Below are positions 20,681 to 31,570 of a stretch of DNA of 64,000 bases, in pieces. The position numbers and the translations under genes are program-made. The notes beneath the pieces were generated by a model that searched no databases, had not been told where the DNA came from, and saw only the letters and a program-made list of their open reading frames with translations. Source of the stretch: Amoebophrya sp. A120 (lineage: Eukaryota > Sar > Dinophyceae > Syndiniales > Amoebophryaceae); assembly GCA_905178155.1 (NCBI GenBank), contig CAJINV010000002.1:9489087-9553086 (forward strand), in the 5' to 3' direction. Numbering within the stretch: the stretch's first letter is position 1; every line of letters begins with the position of its first letter.

Positions 20681-22147
20681 TCATGGGTCGGCACAACTCT
20701 GATGATCAGCATCCTGAACTTCATACATTTCTGCCCGCGTAACAATTTCGGAATTCATTCCTTCTGTATCGACAATCGTAAAGCGTGCGAAAAATGGATC
20801 GCAAATCGGCTCTGTGTAAATTCGAAACGGATCAGCTCCGCTCCTGTAACCCGGTGCCTCCCGTACTCCTTCGATGCTACTATCCACACCGACCGATTCC
20901 GCTGTGCTTATTCGGTCGTAAAGCAACCTCAGGAAGGACGTTGCTCTGCTTTTGTCTTCTCGTTCCGCTTGCGCGTGTCCTTCTGCGCCAGGTCGGCTGC
21001 GTTGGTGATCCACCGGATCACGCCCCCCGGCGAAGTCGGCTTCTAGGTTCATAGTAGTATTGTCGCGAGAAGAACAAGAACCGAGAGCCATATTTCCTCT
21101 TTCACTTTTCTCCACAACGGAGTTGTCCATTCTGGTTTTTTTCGCTTTAAGATGTTCTTCCTGGTCAGCCGGACCGAGTCCACTTCTATTGCAATCTCGC
21201 CGTAGATACCCCGGAAGCCAATGGCGCGCGTCAACCCACATTTTCGAAAAGATCGAGTCGTCGCGAGCTCTGCTTGGCGCTGAAGCAGGAGCATTTCGTG
21301 TGCTCGCTGGTCCCTCCACTGGGTCGGCTTTCATAACGCACTTCCCTCTTTCATCTTCTTCAAACCGCCCAATTTTGCCCAACTCAGTCGTCACGTCGAA
21401 CCACTGTGGTCGCATCTCGTCGCTCTCATGCGCCTCTAGCGTCTGCAAATCCGCTTCACTCCACCTGGCCTTTTCCACTCTGTTTTCGTTTCCCTGCCGC
21501 GAATCACCAGCATCGGAATCTTGAACTTGATCAACATCTGCATGATCAATGCGATACTCGAAAATGAAGATTTCCAAAATTTTCCGGCAACTTCTTTCCA
21601 CCTCTTGCCCCTTCTCGTACAGGTAGTCGACGTCTTGCCTCCCGACAAACCGCAATTCTGCAGCAACCTTTTCCTGCACAACTGAAACATTTACTTCCCC
21701 ACCTGTGCTTGTCCTCGTCCCTGCGGCGGGACATTCCACCAAAAGCGGTGAGCAGTCCGGGACATCGTCCAACACGGTGAGCAGCCCGGGACATTCCTCC
21801 AAAAGCTCCCGCGCTGCGCAGTCCCGGATCGTCCTGTCCTTGCCTTCCTCGAACTTGCCGCCGAAACCGTTCCATTTTCCCTTGCCGAAACCGCGCTTCT
21901 TGAAGCCGAGCAGAATTTTGTCCGAGCACTGCGTTTTCAAGCGCGGAAATACGAGGGAAAGCATTTTGCGCTTTACTTGCTGTGTACTGGCCTCGTCTTG
22001 CTCTGTCAGGCTGCAGCACGAAAGGGGTGCTGCTGCTACTTCCGGAGATGTCCGTTTCTCAGTGCGCCGCTCCATTTGTTGCCTGGCTGCGACAGTTGTC
22101 AAAGCGTCGCCCCCTGCCGCCAACATCGTTTCTGTTTCGTCTGGCAT
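20681..22147 (-). CDS. MTH1-like Nudix hydrolase with long insertions
   Basis: Predicted 488-residue protein in a single exon from the ATG at 22147. Residues ~78-120 read [20 protein letters not shown] followed by a Nudix box (GGKF-EEG ... ARELLEEC). The KKRGFG-G-WNGFGGK pattern is typical of MTH1 (8-oxo-dGTP pyrophosphatase). A second MTH1 signature, [12 protein letters not shown], occurs near residue 240, and [13 protein letters not shown] near 310 matches the MTH1 MW-DD--W-P segment. Nucleotide-pool sanitation by pyrophosphohydrolysis is inferred. The protein is about three times the usual ~156 residues because Ser/Asp/Glu-rich insertions separate the conserved blocks; one directly follows the Nudix box and is encoded by short direct DNA repeats near 21740-21805. 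The conserved tail ([15 protein letters not shown]) is at the extreme C-terminus. The gene lies 60 bp downstream of the next gene's stop. Confidence 0.85.
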   Translation of the reverse strand: MPDETETMLAAGGDALTTVAARQQMERRTEKRTSPEVAAAPLSCCSLTEQDEASTQQVKRKMLSLVFPRLKTQCSDKILLGFKKRGFGKGKWNGFGGKFEEGKDRTIRDCAARELLEECPGLLTVLDDVPDCSPLLVECPAAGTRTSTGGEVNVSVVQEKVAAELRFVGRQDVDYLYEKGQEVERSCRKILEIFIFEYRIDHADVDQVQDSDAGDSRQGNENRVEKARWSEADLQTLEAHESDEMRPQWFDVTTELGKIGRFEEDERGKCVMKADPVEGPASTRNAPASAPSRARDDSIFSKMWVDARHWLPGYLRRDCNRSGLGPADQEEHLKAKKTRMDNSVVEKSERGNMALGSCSSRDNTTMNLEADFAGGRDPVDHQRSRPGAEGHAQAEREDKSRATSFLRLLYDRISTAESVGVDSSIEGVREAPGYRSGADPFRIYTEPICDPFFARFTIVDTEGMNSEIVTRAEMYEVQDADHQSCADP

Positions 22148-22207
22148 AATGTTGTGCGATTACTTTGGTGTACAACTGGATTGTCTTTGTTCCCACACCT
22201 CAAACTA

Positions 22208-25200
22208 CTATGAAACTAAATTATTGAGCGCAAACAAATCTTGAGCGCCGAGTTTTATCCTGGCACAGCCAAGCAAGCCAAAACTGCAACCTGATAAACG
22301 GCGCAAACGTTCGAATCTACCACGTGCAAAGTGTACAGCATAATTGCAGCTCTGCCTCTCCTTCAGCTCCAGCAAACTTCTACGGAGAACGCCTCTGCTG
22401 ACACACTTGCGGCAACGGCAACAATGTACATGGTGCCGGATGGAAACGAATTTCAAAAAAATGTGAAACGCATGCTTTTCTTGCTCGTTTTGGGAATGGA
22501 AAAAGGCAGTATTCCCCCTTTGTTCCGCTGCACGACCAGCTTCGGTCGACTCAGAAGTCAGCACTGCTTCACTTGTAGTCGTATCCACACTAGTAGCGTG
22601 CTCAGTCTCATCTTCACTGCCTTCTTTCATGCTATCGTCGTTTTGTTTCACGTGAAAAGGAAAAATCGTTTTCAACATTTCTAGCCTCTCCTCCTGCCTT
22701 GGAAAGGCGGCTTCCTGCGTCGGGCTCTGCCAGTACAGCAACGCGGTGACGTTTGAATTCTGCAAAATCGTCCTGCTGTAGGTGCGAAACCCGGCGAAAT
22801 CAATCTCCGATAAGGAATGGGTCGCGATAACGAGCGTATCTTCTTCGATAGAGAAGGTACTACTCGCAGGGCTTCTACTTTGAGCTTCATCTTCCACAAC
22901 CACGGTTGCAACCTTCTGTACTACGTCCTTGTCGCTAGAAACTTCCTCCTCTCGTCGTCCCGCCTGCCCCAAGTCCTTGTTGCTTCGCAGGTGAATCTTC
23001 ACCCAGGGGCCTGTAGCTGGCTCTTCTTGAAACTCGGTTTGATGCGTCGACCGGGACGACAGGGGAGATGATGAAGACGAGGGAGACGCTAATCCGTAAA
23101 GGTTTTCCCGTAGATACTGTTCTATGGTATCTGCGATCATATCATCGTGTTGATTTCTTTTATCCACCGCTGAATAATCTTCGAGATCGACACTACGAGT
23201 AGCATCATTTTCCTTTTCGTGAACAATTTCATTTTCTTCTTCCACGCCTCTCTGAAAGGCGAACCGATGCGCAATGTCCGTGATTCCCTTCAGAAAATTC
23301 ACCTCCTCGCTCCGCAGCGCCCAGTCCTGCTGTCTCAACACAAACTCCAGGTCAAACACCGTGTAGGAAAGCAGCGCGCACGACGTCGGCCGTGTGTTGT
23401 GATCACCCGAGCCACTTTCGCCGCTCGTCTCGGGTCCGCCTGGAAAATCTAACAGCTCCGACATGACGCAAGGCCCACGGAACCGGTGCGATGTCGCCCA
23501 CTGCGGCCTATCAAATGTAAAAGTGTCCGGGTCTGGAAGAGTGCAAACTTGTGATGCGCATTCCAGAACACAGAAAAATCTCTCATGCATAGGCAGCAAA
23601 ATTTGCCCAATTTCTGTCACCAAAGTCAGGGATTTGTCATGCATACCCGACTGCACCACATCAAAAACCTTTGCACCGTCGCCGCAAGCAGCTACGGACG
23701 CAGGAAATCTAGGGTCAGAACCGCGAAATCAGGGATTTGTCATGCGGATTCGGCATTGCGAACGCTTCTCGAAACCTGTGATGCTAGAGCTTCCATGCCA
23801 GACCTTCTGTGTCATGCAAAAACGGCATGACTCTTCCAGACCCAGACATTTTTGCATTTGATACGGCCCCAGTTGGTGCAAGAGCGCGAGCAGAAGGGTC
23901 GATCCGCTCACCGCCGTACTTCTAGCGGTCAACACGGCTAAGACGTCTCGCAGCGACGCGATTGCTGACGGGAGGGCTTTGCGTTTGCTCTCAGCAGGTG
24001 CAGTGCCTTTGTTTTCTTTTTCGTCATCATCATCTTTTTCGGCACTAGCACTTGCTGGTCCACTACGTTGTATTTCCTCCAGCTGTCCCTGTCCCTCCTG
24101 CCGCACCACTTCAAAAAACCACTGCAAAAAGTCGAGGGCCGTGAAACGAAGGAACCAGGAGAGCGTGGCTAGGTGCCCCGCGCCGATTTCGACAATGTGA
24201 CGAATATCGTTCGAAGCTAATAATGATCCACCACGCCTCCGCAGCATCGGGACGGCGAAGGTCGCTTGAAACCCCGCGAAGGCCGCTTTGTACTCCAGCG
24301 GACGGCAATTTTCTGTGTAGTGCAGCCAGGGGAGAACCGGCGGGTAAACGTCGACGGGTTCGCGTCGTACTATTTTTTCCTTGTCATTCTTCATGAGTTC
24401 CGCGTAATACCCCTGCGCCCACGTCGCCTTCCACTTCGAGGAAAGAGACGGGTAGGCTCCGATAGAAAACAGAAAAACCACCGCCTGCTGCAGTCTTGTC
24501 AAGAAAACTTCATCGTTTCTACTTGACCAGTACTTTATTTCGGTACTAGGGGATTCAGCTGCAGGAAGATCCGGACCGAACCGGAAACCTCTGGCCGCCT
24601 CGTAATAGCCCTTTTCGCACTTGGACGCCACAATTAAAGCGTTCGACATGGCCGCAAACGCGGGCGTGTAGAAGGCGTATTTGGAGTAGAAGCCCGCAGC
24701 GCTGGTCAGAGTGCTGCACTCGGGAGCTACGACAGCGATTTCCTCTCTAATTTTTTCCTCCTCCACTTTAGCAGTTGATTTTTTCCACGACCTATTCCTA
24801 TCGGAAGCTTTCGTACAACCCGGCGTCTTGGTCTCTCTTTCCCACAGTGCTGCAGTCGCCTCTTGTTCCGACCAGAAAGGCTGTGGTGGCGACGGAAGAC
24901 TTGGACTAGGTGAAGCTGCTGGCTGTGTGATCTCCTCATTTGTTCCATCAGGCAAAATCTTTTGATCCTGCTGTACCGCAGTCGCCATCCCCGCAACCTC
25001 GAAGGCGCGGTGCAACGCCTCCAACCACGGTGTGTGCGCTGCCATGGTGTCCAACAAGTCCACAACTGATGCAGTTGCCGCAACTTCTTGGGTCGTCGAT
25101 CGCGACAAGTCTCGGGAGTGTAGTTCCAAAGGTGCTGGATCATTTATCGTGGAAGCCCCGTGATCGTCCCTGAGCTTCTTCCCGAATTCCCTCAAAAACA

Positions 25201-26173
25201 CTTGAAACTCGTGAATGTCCACGGCCGCACGCATAAACTGGGGCCATATGCTTCGGATGATCTCAGAATGTAGAAGAGGGTTCTGTTCCGTTTGATTTTC
25301 GACGAAAGGTTTCCGTGCGGAAGCTCGATAACGAGAAGTAGCCTCGTCCTGTTCTTCATTATTCTTGAGAATTTCTTCGCTTGCCATCCTCGCTTCCAAA
25401 AGCCTTACTTCGGCTTCGAGAAACGCATTAAAGGTCTCCCACTGCCGCGCGTTGACCCGTTTCAGGAACCGATCCAGGCTTTGTACTACTTCACTTGAGC
25501 CAGCTTCATGTACTTTTTCGTCTCCTGTCCCATCGTCTTGCGAAGCCACTTCTTTTTCTGCTCGTGGTCGTGTAGTAGTTTCTCCTAATCCAACCATAGA
25601 ACCACCACCACCTCCGGAGGCCTTTAGTCCGCCCATTGCATCGACGCTCGTCAAGTGCCGACCTCCAACACGATCATCGTGAACATTTCGAACTTGATTC
25701 TGCCCCTCTTCGCCCCCGAACAAAAGCTCCCGTTCCCAGTCCACAGCGCGGAGCGCCAGGCTGAGTTTCGGAATCGCCTCGATCGTGATTCCCCCGTGGT
25801 TCCGCAGACGTTCCGACCGAATACACGTTTTCCACGGCGCGACGGCTTGCGGAAACCACTTTTGCAAGAGAGAAAACGACACATTCTCCTCTGCATCTTC
25901 CTGACTTGTTTCTTGCTTCTGCGTCGACTCCTGTAGGGGAAGCGTTGAAGAACGTCCGTCCTTCACCATTGCAGAACCCTTATGATCTACTTCACCGGGC
26001 GGGGCCGGGGAAGCGTGATGAGCACCTTGCGGATTATTTCGTGTGAGGACACCCAAGATCTCGCTTCCGCTGCTACCTTCCCCCGTGCTAGTACTAGCGG
26101 ATGATCCGATTTTGTCAGCAAAATGCGGTGGCAGCAACTTCGTTTCCAGCACCAACTCTGCCTGCAGCATCAC
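22208..26173 (-). CDS. Probable SAM-dependent methyltransferase (putative sugar O-methyltransferase-like)
   Basis: Two exons joined across an F1 introner (23509-23863), giving LLHQLGPQWATSHRFRG at the junction. The longest open frame runs to 26215 but begins with TTG. The first in-frame ATG is at 26173 (MLQAELVLETKLL), so I place the start there; an upstream exon is possible. Visible elements: low-complexity N-terminal half, then YYEAARGFRFGPDLP, then IVEIGAGHLATLSWFLRF, which looks like a class I methyltransferase motif I (E-x-G-x-G). After the junction come YTVFDLEFVLRQQDWAL and LVIATHSLSEIDFAGFRTYS, an arrangement reminiscent of the putative sugar O-methyltransferase family (EIG-G, Y--iDl--v---Q, hSlsE). 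The substrate is unknown. The C-terminal ~60 residues are basic and Cys-rich and could lie beyond a missed splice site. Confidence 0.55.
23509..23863. mobile_element. Introner, family F1 (long, 355 bp), TSD CGGCC
   Basis: TATCAAATGTAAAAGTGTCCGG at the left (quoted as two blocks: TATCAAATGTAAAAGTG and TCCGG) and the inverted TATCAAATGCAAAAATGTC at the right. TSD is CGGCC (23504-23508, 23864-23868). It is about 100 bp longer than other F1 copies because of extra interior sequence around 23640-23740. Confidence 0.93.
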
Positions 26174-27538
26174 AGCCACCGCGAGCGCGAAGTATGGAAA
26201 AAACTCTGGAGTCAAACCAGCATGACATCTACGTACTGTGTCTCATACATCGCAGCAGAATGAGCTGAGGCGATGCGGGCCAGGAGAAAAAGTGTGCAAA
26301 AATAAGTGGAAAACTGCTTCTGGTTTCGCAAACGAGAGGACAGCTCACCTCCAATAGGCATGACGAACTCAACGTACTGTTTTGAATTGGGCTTGGCTCA
26401 AAATTTCAATAGCGCAAAAAGCACGGATGCCGATCCGCTTGGACAAGCTGGGTGGTCCTACTGCCATTGATGTCGGATGGCGAAGAGGACAATGCAGGCG
26501 ACATGACGCAATTTTGCTGTTCAGCTAAGCTTTCGCTTCGGCTTTTTTTTAGCCGCTCGATCTACATGCATTTATTTTCGCACAGATTCTCTCTGCCCTC
26601 AATTCTTTTCCAAAAAAAATTTATGAGTATGACTCTCCTAGTCCACAACAACGGAAAAGCTGAAGAGCGGAAAACGAAAATCCAATGGCCCTGGAAAACC
26701 TATGGCACTTAGGGATCTTCAGAACTGCAGATCTGTACTTTTTTGCTGTCGGCACAGTTAGAGTATCAGTATGAGACAGCTCGTTAGAAGATCTGTGAAC
26801 TTTGCAACCTAGATGAGCGGGCACCTCATCACCGACTGATCAAACCAACGATGACAACTCGCGGCTCAGGCCCCACGCCAAGCCAATTAGCAAAGAGCGA
26901 CACACCACGCATTTCAAGATGCACACGCCGACCACCGGCTTTGTGCGTACCAGGAAAGACGGGGACTATTCCAGTTCGTTGCTTTTCGGCAGTCTCGATA
27001 TCATCATTTTCGATACTACACTTTGAAATTTTATATTCTAATTCCATCAAAATGAAATTTCATGAATTGCGGTTGCGCTTTGCTTTCATGCAGTTACCAT
27101 TGCGGTAGTACTTCTACTCTAGCAGCGGCGTTTAATGGAACCGAGGCAGAACGCAAGGTATACAGCGATTGCAAAACATAGACAGAAAATCTATATCAAC
27201 ACCAGGCAAATACATTCTATAATACTTTTGCAAGGATATATGTATCTTGAGTAGTCGACTACTAACTTTTCCCCGAAACGAGCGAAACAACTGCAATTGA
27301 GTAATTAATTCTGAATACCTCTGACAGCCACGCTTCCAAGGCTCCAAAATGATCGGACTTCTTGGCGATGCGATTGCGAAGAGCATTCAGATAAAATTGT
27401 GCGCCTAGGTGCACAACAACCACTAAGCATTTCGCAATCAATTTTTTTCGAGAGTGCCAATGCAGCATTGTACGAAGCATCAGTTCAATTTCATACATTG
27501 CTATTGTGTTCACACAGACCTTGATGCACACGACCCCC
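26174..27538. other. Intergenic interval, no gene seen
   Basis: About 1.3 kb between the methyltransferase-like gene and the next gene on the same strand. Short open frames on both strands lack motifs and plausible splice context. A TTTTTTTT tract occurs near 26542. No RNA gene recognised. Confidence 0.45.
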
Positions 27539-30500
27539 TCAGTAAAAGCCTCCAGCGGACTGCACAGGGTCATTCGCCAGCACTCCATCTGCCCAGTAGT
27601 CACCGGATGTTGCCCAAAAGTCTTCCATCGGGAACGCGCCCCAGGGAACGAAGGGCAGTACGGGCTGCAAGTCGTATCGCATACCAGACTGCACGGTCCC
27701 AGCCGCCTCCGGGCGAATCATGCATCCCTTTCTGCTCTTCCCCACCGTCGGTCTGTTTGCACCTCCTTTGCTTCGGTCGTGAGAGCTAGATGTTGCACCA
27801 CTTCTTGTGCTGCTATTCTGCGGTCGCGATGAAGACGCTTTGAACGGCGCTGCTGCTGCGCCAACCTTTGTTTCTCCTTTCTCCCCAGAGAACTTGTTTT
27901 TCCGCGCCCTTTTGGATTTCGGTGACAAGTTTGCAGTTTGCGCGACTCCTTCCGCGACGTCTTGTAGCAACGCTTTCTTTTCCACGAAAGATTTGCGAGA
28001 ATTTTCATCGTCTTCAGTTCCCGCGTGTTCGCCGCTCGAGTCGTCTGTTTTTGCGCTTCCGGCAGGCACAAATTCGGGCGCGGCGGCGGACATTTCTTTC
28101 TTCTTGACCTCCTTCTCGTCCTCGTACTGAGTATGATTCACGGACTCTTCCGACTTACCCGCATCGTACACGAACTGGTCCACCACAAACTCGGGCGCGT
28201 CGGCGCGCAGCTTGGACGAAAGGCTCTTATCCGAGGCGTCAAACACTTCGACCCGCCCGACTGGCAGAGGCGCTGCTGATTCATGATCCCCGAAGGTGGT
28301 ACCAAAGTCCTTTCCGTCAGTTTTCTCATTCGCGTTTTTCTTCAGGAGACTGCCTTTCTTCAACGCCGGCGGCGCAGCAGCACTCTTTTTCGATGATACT
28401 CCCGTTGCTGCATCGTCGGCCTTTATTTCCAGACGTGCACGAATGACACCGGCAGAAGTGCCTGAACAAGTAAAGGGATCGTGGTGATTCGTTCTCCCCA
28501 GCTCCAGAAGCGGGTCTTCCTCTACGTACGACCAATCTTCATCGGCCACAGCTTGGCCGCCCCACTCGTCCCCGTCGAAGGCCTGCACTTCCTCGTAGCT
28601 GCAGCTTCCATGAAGGTGGTCCGGCGCACCGCAATCTTTGCCTTCCGGCAAAAACCCGCTTCGCTTGTCGTCCGAGGCCACCATGCAAAGCGGCAGTCCG
28701 AGCTGGTACCGCATGCTCAGGTAGTTGCGAATCAACCCCGCGAGCCCGCGCGTGCTGTGTGCCTGAGACATCCCGTGCACTACCTTCTCATACTGCACGA
28801 ACGACGGCGGCAGAAAGACCGGCGGCCCCATGAACCCGCCCTGGGAACAGAACTGGGCCCCCGGCCGCGGCTTGTTGTACTTTTTATCGTTTATTTCTCC
28901 TGCTCCTTTCGTCCTCTTCTCGGCTACTGCTGGGTCCGGCCTTACGTCGCCCCCTTCAAAACTCCTCCCCTCGTCCACCCGCTGACTCGAATAATCGCCT
29001 CGGAAGTTATGTTCTTGAAAAGCCTCCGCCTGCGCTGAGAGACTGCACTGGTGCGCAAAAAAAGGATTGAGCGCGCACATGTCCAGCGCGGGCGTCACCA
29101 CGGTCTCTGCCGGCAACTTGATTAGGCGGCCGCCGCTCTGGTTGTCGAACCGGGGGGAGTTTTTCACGAACATCTCGTGCAGAGTGAGCATCCACGGCTC
29201 CGAAAAGACGTAGACCGGCACCCGCAGCTCGGCCACGAACCTCTTCGCCTTCTTGTAGCTCCAACCCGGTCCACCTCCACCTCCGCTCGCGCCCCTCTCT
29301 TGCTGCAGCCAGTGCTCAATCTGCTGCTGCACTGCCTGGAACACCGAGAGCCGGCGGTTGCCGGAAAAAACCACGAACTTCTGCGCACTTCGCGCTGGCG
29401 GAATGGTCGTCCCCTTGAAGATGCCTCTCTGCTGTTGCTCGTCTGCCTTGTAGAAGCTCGGATTCACCCACGGAACGCGGATGCGCGGGTTGCGCTCCGC
29501 GTCGGCATTGTGCGCGTACCACTTCTTCTCCAGGTCCCCGTCGTACAGGGGGGCTGCGTGGATCGGCGGAATGCTGACCCGATGGCCCCACTTGCTGATC
29601 GTCTTCTCGGAGTCCGGCGTGCGACCTTCCCCATCCTCCGGCTCACTGTCGAAGAAGATGGGCAGGAAATGCTTCCACCTCGTCACCAGCGACGGACTTT
29701 TACTAGGGTGCACAGCGGTGCGGCCGCCGGCCGGCGCGTGCTGCTCCGTCATGGTGTCGAGCCGGTTCTCCATGAAATTCTGCGCGAACTTCTCAAACAC
29801 CTCCTGCGCGGTCTGGAACACGTCAAAGTGCTGCTTCACGTTGTGACACGGACGACCTTCTTCATCTTGTTCTTCGCTAGCACGCGAGGAACCAGGTTTC
29901 ACACCTTTGCCGTCGGTTTTTTTGCGATGTTCATCCTTGCAAGAAGTTGTACTGCTGCTGGTGCTGCTGCTGCTTCGGAACACCGTTCGGGCGTGCTCCT
30001 GGGAGAACAGCAGATCGTCGATCTTCACGTACGAGACAGGGATAAGCCAGGCGTCTTGGGGATGATCGCCGCCTCCACCCGTCGGACCGGTAACTGCAGA
30101 AGATGAACTACAACCAGTCGTTGTACCAGTGTTAGTACAACTCCTGCTCTTGTGCCGCTTGTAGGTTTGGTGCAGATGGAAGTTGTCGTAGCGGTCCTTC
30201 TCGTTTTCCCTCTTCCCGTGGCGGTGGTACAGCAGCAACGGCTCCAGTTCCGCCGTGGGCTCGACGTCCGCATCCGGTAAGTGGCGCACTACCACGAGAT
30301 TTTTGTTCGGCGGTGGCGAGCGAATCTTGTTCATCTTCGCCTGCTCTTGTTGAGAACCTGCTGCTCCCGGTATTATTCTTCCGCCCCGGTCGTCGGCGGT
30401 TGCGGACGCTGTTCCGGAGCACTCGGAGGAGATCTCCGCGGCGGACCGGGCCCCAGTGCTCGTCTTCGTCGACGACGAGACGCTCGCGGTCCGCTGCAGG

Positions 30501-31504
30501 GCCAGAAAGTCACCAAAATCTTCTTCGGCGTCTGCAGATGCTGACGGCGATTCGTCGATGACGTCATCAAAGCTGGCGCGCGAATCTTCCTCTGATTTGC
30601 TGTTAGCCCCACCCTGTGGTCTCGGCAAATCCTCGTTGCTCGAAGCTGTGGTTGCAGCCGCGTCCGCGTCTTGAGACTGGCGCTCCACGTGCTGGCGTTG
30701 CCCTGCACTCGCCGAGACCGTGCTCTGCCCGCCCGGGATCGCGGATGACAGCTCTTGGCAGTTTGATATCTTCTCCGCCCCCGGGTCGTCCCGGTCGCAG
30801 TGGGCCGGTGCTAGCAGTTTGGGCACCCAGCGCCCACTTCTCGAAGGCAGCACCAGCGGAGGACGACTGGCCGTGTAGTGGCGGTCATTTTTAGTTTTAC
30901 TTGCTTCCTCGGTAAATAACCCCGTCCCACCTGCCTCTTCCGATTCTTCCGCACTGTGCCGTTGCAGACTTCGGGCGAACGGAACGGGCGGGGGAATGTC
31001 AGTATTGAGCCCGCCTTCTCCCACATCCGTGTAAGCGGGGAGCGGCGCCGGCTCTGTCTCATCGCGCTGATCCTGCGACGCACTCCCCGTCACTCGGTCC
31101 TCCTGTTCTTGCGCCGGACTACTGCGGACTTTCCACCTGGGCAGCTGCTTCGTGTATCTGCTACTTCTCGTCCCAGGAAGCAAGGCCGCGGGGCTGGACG
31201 TAGTTCCCGCGGAAGTGGAAACGTGCGCGGTCACTTTGCTCGCATCCTGGTGGTTCAGGTTCTCGCGGGGAACATCTCCCCCCTCGGTTGATGCCTTTTT
31301 CTTCCACCGCATTGCAGCAGATTTCGAGTCCGCGTCCACCCCGCCCTCCGCCTGCCAGGGCGCGACGCGGGCAGAAGTACTCCCAGACGCACTCGCAGCA
31401 TTCCACGAAGACGGCTTCGGTCTCCACGCAGCGTACGCACGATCCGGGACAAAGACAAAAAAAACTGCAGCGCCGGCGCGCAAAAAAAATTTTTGAATCG
31501 CCAT
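27539..31504 (-). CDS. Large low-complexity protein with signal peptide and two PAM2-like motifs
   Basis: Single-exon protein of about 1,321 residues from the ATG at 31504. In-frame starts exist further upstream (ATG at 31546; the frame opens at a TTG at 31570), but 31504 gives a convincing signal peptide (MAIQKFFLRAGAAVFFVFV ... AYA|AW). No enzyme family is recognised. The first ~500 residues are Ser/Ala/Glu-rich. A more ordered middle part contains VVFSGNRRLSVFQAVQQQIE, FVAELRVPVYVFSEPWMLTL and VVTPALDMCALNPFFAHQCS; a later block reads GFMGPPVFLPPSFVQYEKVV. Near the C-terminus, SSKLRADAPEFVVDQF and KKEMSAAAPEFVPAGS resemble PAM2 peptides that bind the PABP MLLE domain. A secretory start and PABP-type motifs are hard to reconcile, so one of the two readings may be misleading. 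Confidence 0.7.
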   Translation of the reverse strand: MAIQKFFLRAGAAVFFVFVPDRAYAAWRPKPSSWNAASASGSTSARVAPWQAEGGVDADSKSAAMRWKKKASTEGGDVPRENLNHQDASKVTAHVSTSAGTTSSPAALLPGTRSSRYTKQLPRWKVRSSPAQEQEDRVTGSASQDQRDETEPAPLPAYTDVGEGGLNTDIPPPVPFARSLQRHSAEESEEAGGTGLFTEEASKTKNDRHYTASRPPLVLPSRSGRWVPKLLAPAHCDRDDPGAEKISNCQELSSAIPGGQSTVSASAGQRQHVERQSQDADAAATTASSNEDLPRPQGGANSKSEEDSRASFDDVIDESPSASADAEEDFGDFLALQRTASVSSSTKTSTGARSAAEISSECSGTASATADDRGGRIIPGAAGSQQEQAKMNKIRSPPPNKNLVVVRHLPDADVEPTAELEPLLLYHRHGKRENEKDRYDNFHLHQTYKRHKSRSCTNTGTTTGCSSSSAVTGPTGGGGDHPQDAWLIPVSYVKIDDLLFSQEHARTVFRSSSSTSSSTTSCKDEHRKKTDGKGVKPGSSRASEEQDEEGRPCHNVKQHFDVFQTAQEVFEKFAQNFMENRLDTMTEQHAPAGGRTAVHPSKSPSLVTRWKHFLPIFFDSEPEDGEGRTPDSEKTISKWGHRVSIPPIHAAPLYDGDLEKKWYAHNADAERNPRIRVPWVNPSFYKADEQQQRGIFKGTTIPPARSAQKFVVFSGNRRLSVFQAVQQQIEHWLQQERGASGGGGGPGWSYKKAKRFVAELRVPVYVFSEPWMLTLHEMFVKNSPRFDNQSGGRLIKLPAETVVTPALDMCALNPFFAHQCSLSAQAEAFQEHNFRGDYSSQRVDEGRSFEGGDVRPDPAVAEKRTKGAGEINDKKYNKPRPGAQFCSQGGFMGPPVFLPPSFVQYEKVVHGMSQAHSTRGLAGLIRNYLSMRYQLGLPLCMVASDDKRSGFLPEGKDCGAPDHLHGSCSYEEVQAFDGDEWGGQAVADEDWSYVEEDPLLELGRTNHHDPFTCSGTSAGVIRARLEIKADDAATGVSSKKSAAAPPALKKGSLLKKNANEKTDGKDFGTTFGDHESAAPLPVGRVEVFDASDKSLSSKLRADAPEFVVDQFVYDAGKSEESVNHTQYEDEKEVKKKEMSAAAPEFVPAGSAKTDDSSGEHAGTEDDENSRKSFVEKKALLQDVAEGVAQTANLSPKSKRARKNKFSGEKGETKVGAAAAPFKASSSRPQNSSTRSGATSSSHDRSKGGANRPTVGKSRKGCMIRPEAAGTVQSGMRYDLQPVLPFVPWGAFPMEDFWATSGDYWADGVLANDPVQSAGGFY

Positions 31505-31570
31505 GTTATTGTGAGATAGATGAGGCGCACTGATGTGTGATTCCATGCACAAGGCCTTTTTCTTTTTCAA

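Noticed and set aside
26173-26215. Start of the methyltransferase-like protein at 26215
   Set aside because: The codon at 26215 is TTG; the first in-frame ATG is at 26173.
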